Shown piece by piece: positions 8,859 through 17,036 of a stretch of 49,133 bases of DNA (the stretch's first letter is position 1; every line of letters starts with the position of its first letter). Under the pieces are notes generated by a model. It was not told the DNA's origin and made no database searches. It saw only the letters and a program-made list of their open reading frames with translations. The translations under genes were made by a program, and so were the position numbers. Source of the DNA: Campylobacterales bacterium (GTDB lineage: Bacteria > Campylobacterota > Campylobacteria > Campylobacterales > QNZT01); NCBI GenBank assembly GCA_027066435.1, contig JAMONX010000025.1:1-49133 (forward strand). The letters are read 5' to 3'.

Positions 8859-10829
8859 TTAAGTGATACCGTTTAATCTCAAAAGTGCATCTGCATCTGG
8901 TTTTGTTCCGCTAAAGGCTACAAAACTCTCCATTGCAGGTCTGCTTCCACCTTTTGCCAATACCTCTTCATAGTATCTGCTTGACAAGTTTTCATTAAAA
9001 ATACCTTGGTCTATAAACTTAAAGTATGCATCTGCTGATAAAACCTCTGCCCACTTATAGCTATAATACCCAGCAGCATAGCCACCTGCAAATATATGAG
9101 CAAAGCCCCATTGAAACTTATTGTAACTTGGTGGTTTTATGACTGCATATTTTTGCCTTAAATCATCCAGAGTCTTCTGTACATCATTTGAGGTTAATTT
9201 TTCCATATGTATCTTCATATCAAATAGTGAAAACTCGATTTGTCGCATCATCCCAAGAGCTGATTGAAAGTTTTTAGAGATTTTTAATTTCTCAATCATC
9301 TCATCACTCAAAATCTCTTTTGTCTCATAGTGGTAAGCAAACGATTTTAAAACCTCCTCTTCATAAGCAAAATTCTCCAAAAATTGACTTGGAAATTCCA
9401 CGGCATCCCACTCAACACCATTGATACCACTTACAAAAGGTTCCTCAACTTGACTTAGCATATGGTGAAGTGCATGACCCATCTCATGAAAAAGAGTTAC
9501 AACATCGCTTGGTCTTAGAAGTGATAGACTATTTTCAGATGAGGGAGAGAAATTTGCTACTATATAAGCCACAGGCAATACCTTCTCTCCTTTAGAGTTT
9601 ATATGATGCGTAACCCAGTCATTCATCCAAGCCCCACCTCTTTTCCCTTTTCTAGCCTCTAAATCTATGTAGATTCTTGCAACTGCTTTATCATCTTTAA
9701 ATAGATCATATGCATTTGCTTTTTTGTGCCAAATTTTTGTATCAGCTTTTTTAAATGTAACTCCTAAGAGTCTATTTACAAAATCAAACAACCCTTTTAT
9801 GCACTGATTTTTCTCAAAGTATGGCATATAAGCCTCATCTGCAACATCTAAAGATGCAATTTTAAGCTTTTCACTATAGTAGGCAACATCCCAAGACTCC
9901 AATTCCCCTTTAAAACCATTTGCATTTGCAAACTCTTGTAAAGCCTTAAACTCCTTTTTGGCTTGAGGTTTGCTCTTTGTTGCAATATCCTCTAAAAACT
10001 CTACCACATCCAATGGAGCATCTGCCATCTTCGGAGCTAAACTAAGCTCTGCAAAGTTTTTAAATCCTAAAATTTTTGCCTCTTCATTTCTAAGGGCTAA
10101 AATTTCTTCTATTATCTCATCATTTTCAGGAGCTCTGGTAGTATAAGCTTTATATAACTTCTCTTTTAACTCCCTATTTTTACTATAGGTCATAAACGCT
10201 ACAAAGGAGGGTTGTTGGAGAGTAAATTTATAGACAGTTTTCCCATCTTTCTCCTCTTTTGCTGCTTCTAAATCAGACTTTGGAAGCTCTTTTACATCTT
10301 CAAAATCAAAAACTTCCATCTCATATGCATCTGTAGCTTTTAAAAGATTTTGTGCAAAGTTTGTAGTTTTTTCACTAAGCTTAAGATTTATCTCTGCTAA
10401 TCTATCTTTTTTATCTTTAGAAAGTCCAACACCACTAAGTTCAAAAGATAGTATCGCATCTTGGAGTACTTTATCTTGCTCCTTAGTTAAACTATTTTGT
10501 TCATTTTTCGCTATCTCTTTAAATGTATTGTAGATATCTTCATTTTGGCTCAGTTTAGTACTATACTCTGTTAAAACTGGAAGAAGCTCATTGTAAGTCT
10601 CTTCACTCTCTTTAGTGTTATTAACATAATTTAGATGCGAAATTGGTGTAAAAGCAAACTCCAACTTAAGCGAAAGCTCTTGAAAAGGAGTTAAAAAACT
10701 TTTATAACTCTTTTTCTCCAATCTTAATAACTCTTCACTCTCTTTGGAGTTACTCTCTATGATAGAGAGAACCTCTTCTTTTTTCTCTTTAAGATTCTCA
10801 TTTGTCAATGTAAACTCTTTAAAACTCAT
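8859..10829 (-). CDS. prlC: Oligopeptidase A, M3 family zinc metallopeptidase
   Basis: Cytosolic thimet-type oligopeptidase of 656 residues that cleaves short peptides, including released signal peptides in E. coli. The zinc site HEMGH is at residues 448-452 within TLFHEMGHALHHML, followed by the third-ligand region GVEWDAVEFPSQFLENF, which is characteristic of the PrlC/OpdA branch rather than PepF. No signal peptide is present. AAAGG precedes the ATG. It is the last gene of an apparent operon with the phosphoesterase (24 bp upstream), the DUF89 protein and the DAHP synthase. Confidence 0.93.
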   Translation of the reverse strand: MSFKEFTLTNENLKEKKEEVLSIIESNSKESEELLRLEKKSYKSFLTPFQELSLKLEFAFTPISHLNYVNNTKESEETYNELLPVLTEYSTKLSQNEDIYNTFKEIAKNEQNSLTKEQDKVLQDAILSFELSGVGLSKDKKDRLAEINLKLSEKTTNFAQNLLKATDAYEMEVFDFEDVKELPKSDLEAAKEEKDGKTVYKFTLQQPSFVAFMTYSKNRELKEKLYKAYTTRAPENDEIIEEILALRNEEAKILGFKNFAELSLAPKMADAPLDVVEFLEDIATKSKPQAKKEFKALQEFANANGFKGELESWDVAYYSEKLKIASLDVADEAYMPYFEKNQCIKGLFDFVNRLLGVTFKKADTKIWHKKANAYDLFKDDKAVARIYIDLEARKGKRGGAWMNDWVTHHINSKGEKVLPVAYIVANFSPSSENSLSLLRPSDVVTLFHEMGHALHHMLSQVEEPFVSGINGVEWDAVEFPSQFLENFAYEEEVLKSFAYHYETKEILSDEMIEKLKISKNFQSALGMMRQIEFSLFDMKIHMEKLTSNDVQKTLDDLRQKYAVIKPPSYNKFQWGFAHIFAGGYAAGYYSYKWAEVLSADAYFKFIDQGIFNENLSSRYYEEVLAKGGSRPAMESFVAFSGTKPDADALLRLNGIT

Positions 10830-10853
10830 CTATTACCTTTTTATTTAATATTT

Positions 10854-11612
10854 CTATAATCTAACAACTCTACTACTACCGCCATCAATTTTTAAAAGAT
10901 TTATAAAACCGCTATCATAGATACCACTATCTAACCCTATTCTATCTGATTTTATAAAAGGTTTTTCAAATGGTGTATGACCAAATATTACAGTATAAGG
11001 GAGTTTTTTTGTACTATATATAAACTTTTCTCTAATCCAATATATAAGCCCATTTTTAGCTTGTTCTTTTAGAGATCCAACACTAAAATCAACTCCTGCG
11101 TGTATAAATAAATATCCATTCTCTTTGTCCAAATAGTAAGGAATAAGCTCATCAAGAAATATTTCAAATTTTGAAAAGAGTGAATGGTCATTTTGAAATG
11201 CAAACTCCAACGAATCCACACTCTCTCTAAAGAATGGATATTTATCATAAGGTTTTTGACGCTCTTTTAGAAAATAGTCTTCAAAAAATATCTCATGATT
11301 TCCTCGTAAAAAATATAGAGTTCTATTCTCTTTTTTTGCCCAGTTTTTAAGGGAGAGTAAACCTTTTAAAGTATGATAACTCCCAGCATCATAGAACTCT
11401 TTCCCATATACTGTTCCAGGTTCTCCACGATCGAGATAATCACCTAAAAAGATAATCTTTCGATTCTCTTCGCAATTTTTTTTTATATATTCATCTACTT
11501 TTTGAAAAATTGAGTGAGTACCGTGTAAATCTGGTATTACTATATATTTGCATTGCTCTTTTTGCTCATTAGTATCTTTTTTAGAAAAATGCCATTTTAA
11601 AAATCTTTTCAT
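10854..11612 (-). CDS. PPP-type metallophosphoesterase
   Basis: Calcineurin-like phosphoesterase of 252 residues. All signature blocks are present in order: PDLHG (near residue 28), GDYLDRG, LRGNHE, HAG and FGHTPF. These bind the two-metal centre in bacterial Ser/Thr phosphatases (PrpA type) and in diadenosine tetraphosphatases. The substrate cannot be told from sequence. It has no membrane segment. It lies 15 bp after the DUF89 phosphatase gene and 24 bp before prlC, so the three are probably co-transcribed. Confidence 0.8.
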   Translation of the reverse strand: MKRFLKWHFSKKDTNEQKEQCKYIVIPDLHGTHSIFQKVDEYIKKNCEENRKIIFLGDYLDRGEPGTVYGKEFYDAGSYHTLKGLLSLKNWAKKENRTLYFLRGNHEIFFEDYFLKERQKPYDKYPFFRESVDSLEFAFQNDHSLFSKFEIFLDELIPYYLDKENGYLFIHAGVDFSVGSLKEQAKNGLIYWIREKFIYSTKKLPYTVIFGHTPFEKPFIKSDRIGLDSGIYDSGFINLLKIDGGSSRVVRL

Positions 11613-11627
11613 AACACCAGTTTTCCA

Positions 11628-12422
11628 TCATTTTTGTGAATTTTTACAGATGATATCGCCAAGTTTACTATCGATTGCATTGGCAACAACATTACACTTC
11701 ACTTTTAAAAGATAAAATATTGGATATCCTTTTATCTCACTCAAACACTCAAAATTTCCCATCCCTTTTGAAATTATACAATCGGCTTTATTAAAAAGTA
11801 CCCTAGCCTCATCACTCATATCTTCATACACAAGTCCAGGAGTTTTAACTCCACTATCTATCAATGTTGCTATATCGTTGATTTTATCATTTTCAAGCTC
11901 TTTAAAAGTGATATCATTTATGATAGGTGTGCTTCTTACAAAATAGTAGACTTTTATATCTTTAAAAATAGTTTTTAAAGTCTCTATATAAATTCTATCA
12001 AATACATTTTCCCCTGCATTATCTCCCAAATAGACAACAGTAGAACTTTTTTCTAATTTTTCATAAAGCTCTTTTGTATGGTCTATTGAAAAACTGGTCT
12101 TTAACACTTTTACAAGTTCAGTTTTCAAATCAAATTCAAATCTACTAGCTAGATCTATAACATTTCCAGCGACTGCAATCTTTGTAGCAGTTAAAAATGG
12201 ATTATCACTATTTTCTATTTTTTGATTACAAGAGGGTACAAACTCTTCTGCTTTTTTTATAGAGTTCTCTTTTTCTTTTTTATATAAATCATCTTTTTCT
12301 AAAAGATTTGAAATCATTTGGTACATCGGAGTTGCATTTTGTGGAGGAGTTAAATCCATACGAAATGAGGGGAGCATCTTTGCACTCTCATCAAGTACTT
12401 TTTTGCTTGTTTTTTCATCCAA
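11628..12422 (-). CDS. DUF89 (ARMT1-like) metal-dependent damage-control phosphatase
   Basis: DUF89 proteins are Mn/Co-dependent phosphatases thought to remove damaged phosphometabolites. Seen here are the metal-site motif YLGDNAGENVFD, FVRSTPIINDITF, DSGVKTPG and the SKGMGNFE loop, all typical of the family. The span given begins at the first conventional start, a TTG with no ribosome site. However, the reading frame continues 25 codons further upstream and encodes the family's N-terminal CxxC segment (ECITC), so the true protein is probably 287-289 residues with a non-AUG start (separate entry). Second gene of the DAHP synthase operon. A role in clearing aberrant sugar phosphates made near the DAHP synthase step is only a guess from the neighbourhood. 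Confidence 0.82.
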   Translation of the reverse strand: MDEKTSKKVLDESAKMLPSFRMDLTPPQNATPMYQMISNLLEKDDLYKKEKENSIKKAEEFVPSCNQKIENSDNPFLTATKIAVAGNVIDLASRFEFDLKTELVKVLKTSFSIDHTKELYEKLEKSSTVVYLGDNAGENVFDRIYIETLKTIFKDIKVYYFVRSTPIINDITFKELENDKINDIATLIDSGVKTPGLVYEDMSDEARVLFNKADCIISKGMGNFECLSEIKGYPIFYLLKVKCNVVANAIDSKLGDIICKNSQK

Positions 12423-12497
12423 GCCGAGGGTACAAGTTACCCTATGAGCTTGGTCAAATATACAAGTAATACACTCTGTAGAGATATTGATTTTTAT
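12423..12497 (-). other. Start-less N-terminal extension of the DUF89 gene (candidate AUA/AUC start)
   Basis: In frame with the DUF89 gene these 25 codons read [19 protein letters not shown]..., matching the family's usual beginning (M-x-I...ECIPCI...QA) except that no ATG, GTG or TTG is present before an in-frame TGA. The ATA at 12497-12495 overlaps the DAHP synthase stop as cATAAa, like an ATGA coupling site. The ATC at 12491-12489 lies seven bases after AGAGG. Either could initiate. Confidence 0.55.
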
Positions 12498-13837
12498 GCC
12501 TCTTTTAAACTTTCAGCAATCAAAAATGCTAATTCTAATGCTTGATGAGCATTAAGTCTTGGATCACAATGAGTATGATAACGAGAAGATAAATTTTCCT
12601 CTGTTATCTCTTGTCCTCCACCTACACACTCAGTCACATCTTTTCCAGTCATCTCCAAATGAATTCCACCTGCATGTGTACCTAAGCTCTTATGAATATC
12701 AAAAAAGTTTTTAACCTCTTGAAGCAGTTTATCAAAATCTCTAGTTTTATAGTTTGTTGATGATTTAAATGTATTTCCATGCATCGGATCACACGACCAA
12801 AGTACATTTTTACCCTCTCTTTGAACAGCTTTTATAAGAGCAGGAAGATGGTCTCCAACTTTTTCAGCACCCATTCTTACAATTATATTCATCTTTCCAC
12901 ACTCATTTTCTGGATTTAGAGTATCTATAAGCCTTATTAAATCCTCAGAGTCAGTAGTAGGCCCAGCTTTTATGCCTATTGGATTTTCAACTCCTCTTAA
13001 AAATTCTACATGAGCACCGTCAACCTGTCTAGTTCTATCTCCAATCCAGAGCATATGAGCGGAGCAATCATACCAATTACCTGTCAAGCTATCTTTTCTT
13101 GTAAGTGCCTCTTCATAATTTAAAAGTAGAGCTTCATGTGAGCTGTAAAGTACCGTTTGGTTTATATTTGGTGTATTTTCTGCTTTAATTCCACAAGCTT
13201 CCATAAATGAGAGTGCTTGAGAAATTTTGTTTGAAAGTTTTTCATATTTTTTATTAGATGCTGATCCGCTTGCAAAATCAAGATTCCATCTATGTACTTT
13301 ATGCAAATCTGCAAAACCACCTCTTGCAAATGCTCGAATTAAGTTTTGAGTTGCTGCTGATTGATTATAAGCTTTTAACATTCTATATGGATCAGCTTCT
13401 CTTGCTTCTTTTGTAAACTCGATAGCATTTATAATATCACCTCTATAACTTGGCAATTCAACACCATCAAATGTCTCAAAATCGCTAGAGCGAGGCTTAG
13501 CAAATTGTCCAGCTATTCGCCCTACTTTTACAACAGGTTTACCACCAGCAAATGTAAGAACAACGGACATTTGTAAAAATACTTTGAAAAAGTCTTTTAT
13601 ATTATCTGCATTAAATTCAGAAAAACTCTCTGCACAGTCACCACCTTGGAGTAAAAAAGAGTTACCTTTGGTTGCATCTGCTAACTGTTTTTTCAAACTT
13701 CTAACCTCTTCTGCAAATACTAACGGGGGATAAACACCTAGTTCTTTCTCTACTTTTTTTAAAAGTTCTTTATCACTATATGTTGGCTGTTGTAAAATAG
13801 GTTTACTTCTCCAACTATCAATACTCCAATTATTCAT
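12494..13837 (-). CDS. Class II (plant-type, AroG-II) DAHP synthase
   Basis: Condenses phosphoenolpyruvate with erythrose 4-phosphate in the first step of the shikimate pathway. Length (447 residues) and sequence are those of the class II family: [13 protein letters not shown] at the start, [65 protein letters not shown] and [19 protein letters not shown]. The conserved Cys of GGDCAE and His/Glu/Asp of HLE and the C-terminal CDPR region are the metal ligands in the family. First gene of the operon continuing into DUF89, the phosphoesterase and prlC. A TATAAT element lies on this strand at 13877-13872. Confidence 0.95.
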   Translation of the reverse strand: MNNWSIDSWRSKPILQQPTYSDKELLKKVEKELGVYPPLVFAEEVRSLKKQLADATKGNSFLLQGGDCAESFSEFNADNIKDFFKVFLQMSVVLTFAGGKPVVKVGRIAGQFAKPRSSDFETFDGVELPSYRGDIINAIEFTKEAREADPYRMLKAYNQSAATQNLIRAFARGGFADLHKVHRWNLDFASGSASNKKYEKLSNKISQALSFMEACGIKAENTPNINQTVLYSSHEALLLNYEEALTRKDSLTGNWYDCSAHMLWIGDRTRQVDGAHVEFLRGVENPIGIKAGPTTDSEDLIRLIDTLNPENECGKMNIIVRMGAEKVGDHLPALIKAVQREGKNVLWSCDPMHGNTFKSSTNYKTRDFDKLLQEVKNFFDIHKSLGTHAGGIHLEMTGKDVTECVGGGQEITEENLSSRYHTHCDPRLNAHQALELAFLIAESLKEA

Positions 13838-13871
13838 ATACTTACACTCGCTTTGTTTATAAAATTTTGGT

Positions 13872-13877
13872 ATTATA
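13872..13877 (-). promoter_or_regulatory. -10 element of the DAHP synthase operon
   Basis: TATAAT on the minus strand about 35 nt before the ATG at 13837, in the 86 bp gap shared with the divergent membrane-anchored gene. No clear -35 box, as is common in this phylum. Confidence 0.4.
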
Positions 13878-13923
13878 AGTGATATTGTATTAAAATAAGG
13901 TTTTTTAATCGTAAGGAAGTTTA

Positions 13924-14367
13924 ATGGATGTAATGTCAGCAGTAGTAGTAGGAGGGTTAATAACCTATTTTATGTATATGAATATCAATAAAGTAACAAA
14001 AAATATTGATCAAAATAAAAAGGGAAGCTTTGAATCGTATGCTAGTTTTAGTGCCAAAATTCAAGAATATATAAGAACTGTAAAAAAAGATCTTGATGAT
14101 GATATGGATACAGAAAATCCACTCTATATGAAAAATGATAGTTGTGATTCAAAAACTGTAACTAAAGAGCTTACAGACCTTATCAGAAAATCGTCATTTT
14201 ATGAAACCATGCTTGCAAAGAGAAAAGATCCCAAAGATGTAGAAGCTGGATTGATGGAGATTTTGACAAACTTTGATAATATTGTTCGTAAGAACTGTAT
14301 AGACGGTGATACTCTTGCGGATAAACTACAAGATTTACTCTCTCAAGATTATAAAAGACTTGTATAA
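13924..14367 (+). CDS. Membrane-anchored protein of unknown function
   Basis: Not recognised. It has 147 residues. Residues 3-19 ([17 protein letters not shown]) form one N-terminal membrane segment. The rest is charged and probably helical and cytoplasmic, with one Cys near residue 73 and another near 127. AAGGAAG sits five bases before the ATG. The gene lies six bases ahead of bpt, so the two are probably co-transcribed. Good start and ribosome site and codon use like its neighbours argue that it is a real gene. Confidence 0.7.
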   Translation: MDVMSAVVVGGLITYFMYMNINKVTKNIDQNKKGSFESYASFSAKIQEYIRTVKKDLDDDMDTENPLYMKNDSCDSKTVTKELTDLIRKSSFYETMLAKRKDPKDVEAGLMEILTNFDNIVRKNCIDGDTLADKLQDLLSQDYKRLV

Positions 14368-14373
14368 TTAAAA

Positions 14374-15108
14374 GTGCTCTCGTTAAGTGGTGATATAATT
14401 GAATTCTCAACACTAGAATCAAAATGCGTTTATTTGCCAAATGAACGCATGAAAATGGAGTATAAATATATAAAAAATAGTTCACAAAGCTTTAACTCCG
14501 ATTTAGTAAAAAGAGGATGGAGAAGGTTTGGTGATTATTATTCTAGACCCAACTGCGGAAATTGCAATAAATGTATAAGTCTTCGCATCGACGTAAAAAA
14601 TTTTCAATTTTCTTCATCACAGAGAAAAATCTTAACAAAAAATTCTGATACTAAAATAATTATTAGAAGACCATCTATTTCATTAGAACATCTAAAGCTT
14701 TACGACAAATATCATAGATATATGAAAGATAAAAAAGGCTGGGATTATTATAAAGTTAATGGTGACTCTTATTGTGATTTATATGTAAATGGTTTTTCTA
14801 CTTTTGGAAAAGAGATTTTATATATAAGAGATTCAAAGCTTGTAGGAGTTGATCTGGTTGATTTTGTAGATGATGGATTATCTGCTATATACTTCTATTA
14901 TGATCCCTCATATAACAAACTCTCTTTGGGTAACTACTCTCTTTTTAAACAGATTGAAATTGCAAAAGAGAGAGAACTTGAGTGGATTTATCTTGGGTAC
15001 TATGTAGCAGATTGTGATAGTTTAAACTATAAAGTAAAGTTCAAACCATACCAAACTCTTCAAAATAATCCAGACTTTACAGAAGCTGATATTTGGAGTG
15101 TTAATTAA
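14374..15108 (+). CDS. bpt: Aspartate/glutamate leucyltransferase (Bpt-type arginyltransferase family)
   Basis: Transfers leucine from Leu-tRNA to proteins with N-terminal Asp or Glu, feeding the N-end rule ClpS/ClpAP degradation pathway. The 244-residue sequence has the ATE-family N-terminal cysteine cluster NCGNCNKCISLR, the RRFG and KGWDYY segments, GVDLVDFVDDGLSAIYFYYDP and the C-terminal LGYYVADCDSLNYKVKFKPYQ. The start is GTG without a strong ribosome site, six bases after the preceding stop, so coupled translation is likely. ClpS/ClpA are not in the window. Its stop shares TTAA with the convergent gene. Confidence 0.9.
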   Translation: MLSLSGDIIEFSTLESKCVYLPNERMKMEYKYIKNSSQSFNSDLVKRGWRRFGDYYSRPNCGNCNKCISLRIDVKNFQFSSSQRKILTKNSDTKIIIRRPSISLEHLKLYDKYHRYMKDKKGWDYYKVNGDSYCDLYVNGFSTFGKEILYIRDSKLVGVDLVDFVDDGLSAIYFYYDPSYNKLSLGNYSLFKQIEIAKERELEWIYLGYYVADCDSLNYKVKFKPYQTLQNNPDFTEADIWSVN

Positions 15109-15437
15109 CTCTTTTTATCCTGTTTTTTTCTAAAAATCGTAGGTATATCTAAGTTTTTTAAATCAAGCTTCTCTTCTTTTTTTTTCTCTATTTTCTCTTC
15201 AATTTTTGGTTTGGGTTCTTGTTGTTCAACTTCTCTTTTTTTACCCAGCCCTTGCAATATCTTTTGTGCTTCTTTTTGTGAAAGTATCTTTTGTTCCACA
15301 AGAGAGTATGCTAAACCTTCACAAAACCCTTTTAAGTGTTGTTGATTGTCTCTATCTTTTTTCTGTTTATATTCATAAAAATGGCTCACTGCATCTATAA
15401 GAGAGTTAATAAGCCTTATTTTTATAGAATCATTCAT
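15105..15437 (-). CDS. Small hypothetical protein with a charged tail
   Basis: Not recognised. It has 110 residues. The first 70 are predicted helical (IRLINSLIDAVSHFYEYKQKKD, then a short segment ending ILSQKEAQKILQGLGKK). The last 40 are almost entirely Lys and Glu and end in DIPTIFRKK. No signal peptide or membrane segment is seen. It starts two bases after the stop of the periplasmic-protein gene upstream, implying coupled translation, and its stop overlaps that of bpt by 4 bp. Confidence 0.6.
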   Translation of the reverse strand: MNDSIKIRLINSLIDAVSHFYEYKQKKDRDNQQHLKGFCEGLAYSLVEQKILSQKEAQKILQGLGKKREVEQQEPKPKIEEKIEKKKEEKLDLKNLDIPTIFRKKQDKKS

Positions 15438-15439
15438 TG

Positions 15440-15901
15440 TTATTTAGATAATAAAAACTCAAACTGTTTTGCATCTAATATATTTTTTGTATCATAGATG
15501 CATTTGATATGTGTCATAGTTGCACTAGCTTTAAGTTTAGCAATCTGGTCAACTTTTGCTTTTAAACTTTCTGGGGTTTCACCCGACATTGTGGCGGCTG
15601 AAACATCTTTTTCTAGTGCCAAGATTTCTTTTTTAAGTTTCATAACACTTTTTATAGTTGCTTTTCTTACCTGTATAAGTTTCTCTTTTTGTACATCAGT
15701 AAATGCTAACTCTGGATTATCCCAATTTTTTTTGACTTTTTTTGTTAAATGAGGCATATATCCTGTGATTAAGAAAGGTTTGCTTTTAACTTTTTTTTTG
15801 GCTTTTATAGTTTTATTTATCTCTTTGTTTGGCTGATCCGTGCTTGATGCAGACAGAAGAGATGTGCCAAGCAGTGTAACTACTAATAAACTTTTAATCA
15901 T
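15440..15901 (-). CDS. Periplasmic Spy/CpxP-like helical protein
   Basis: Exported protein of 153 residues with a clear signal peptide (MIKSLLVVTLLGTSLLSASS). The mature part is Lys-rich, then has FTDVQKEKLIQVRKATIKSVMKLKKEILALEKDV, which resembles the LTxxQ helices of the Spy/CpxP family of periplasmic chaperones and metal/envelope-stress sensors. A single Cys (near 137) lies in the last helix. Function by similarity is tentative. AAAAGGAAAA precedes the ATG. It forms a two-gene unit with the small hypothetical protein downstream. Confidence 0.6.
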   Translation of the reverse strand: MIKSLLVVTLLGTSLLSASSTDQPNKEINKTIKAKKKVKSKPFLITGYMPHLTKKVKKNWDNPELAFTDVQKEKLIQVRKATIKSVMKLKKEILALEKDVSAATMSGETPESLKAKVDQIAKLKASATMTHIKCIYDTKNILDAKQFEFLLSK

Positions 15902-16055
15902 AAATTTTCCTTTTAATGGTGATTAGTGGCTAGAAAATATCCACCCAATCGAACGAAGTACTCTAACATATATGAGCTTGAAATGTCCAATACTAAAAAG
16001 AAGCCTTGAGAAAATCACCAAGATAAAAAATTTAAGAATCTAATTCTATTTGGTA

Positions 16056-17036
16056 TTAAAGTAGACTCTGCAACTTTATCAATACAGAAAATGTATAACT
16101 ATTTTTATCTATATTTGCCATCTTTTTTAGTGCATGTTCGGCTTCCAAAAGATGTTTTAGTATCTTTTGATAACTATTTAAATTTATTTTGATACATTGG
16201 GTTGCTCTTTTTTGAGCTAAAACAGGAGGAAGAGGAAATCCTAAAATTTCTAGTACATCGTATCTGCCGTGGACTTTGATATAACTATGAAACATAAAAA
16301 GTTGAACCATATATGCTTGAATAGCATTTACAATTTTTATCTCATCAAAACTTCCAGAATCTAGCAGTTTTTGTAGCTGTTCTCTTATGTCATCTTTTTC
16401 TAGTGTTTTTGATATAAACTCATCCATACTTATCTCACCCATTCCGTAAACATGTTCATCTATATCAGCTACATAAATTTTTTTATTTAATATAGAGAGT
16501 TTTGATAGCTCGTTTACACTGAGAGAGAGATCTTCATTGTGAAGCAAAAAAAGATGTCCAAGTGCATAATTATCAATTTCTAAAGATAACTCTTGTGATT
16601 TTTTGTATAGTACTGCGGTTGCATCTCCTAAGTGAGGTTTAAAAAATCTTACAAAATCGGCTGATTTTTTCTTTGTAAAACTTCTTGTTAACTCTTTTGC
16701 GACTTTATCCTCTCCACTAAATTGAAACAAAAAATAACTTGTAGGATTTTTTTGACAAAGTGTTACGAAAATATCTATCTCTTTTTTTGGTATCTTTTTT
16801 GCACTTCTGATATAGAGAATACTCACATCTCCAAAGAGTGAAGGTTGGGCTATATGGTTTTTTGCACTCTCAAAATTGTACTCATCAAAATAAAACGATA
16901 GTACATTATCGCTCTCCCCAAGGAGGGGCAATATCTCTTTTATATAAGAGGTAGTAAAATACTCTTCGCCATAAAGTAAAAGAGATTTTGGTAAGTTTTT
17001 ACTCTTTATTGCCACATCAAGATGATTTTTATACAT
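16056..17036 (-). CDS. holA: DNA polymerase III delta subunit
   Basis: The delta subunit opens the beta sliding clamp as part of the clamp loader. The 326-residue protein has the usual N-terminal pattern LPKSLLLYGEEYFTTSYIKEI, the strand SLFGDVSILYIRSAKKIPKKE and C-terminal helical regions (IVNAIQAYMVQLFMFHSYIKVHG). As in all delta subunits there is no working Walker A motif. The ATG lies inside the last codons of rnr (8 bp overlap), so the two are translated together. Confidence 0.88.
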   Translation of the reverse strand: MYKNHLDVAIKSKNLPKSLLLYGEEYFTTSYIKEILPLLGESDNVLSFYFDEYNFESAKNHIAQPSLFGDVSILYIRSAKKIPKKEIDIFVTLCQKNPTSYFLFQFSGEDKVAKELTRSFTKKKSADFVRFFKPHLGDATAVLYKKSQELSLEIDNYALGHLFLLHNEDLSLSVNELSKLSILNKKIYVADIDEHVYGMGEISMDEFISKTLEKDDIREQLQKLLDSGSFDEIKIVNAIQAYMVQLFMFHSYIKVHGRYDVLEILGFPLPPVLAQKRATQCIKINLNSYQKILKHLLEAEHALKKMANIDKNSYTFSVLIKLQSLL

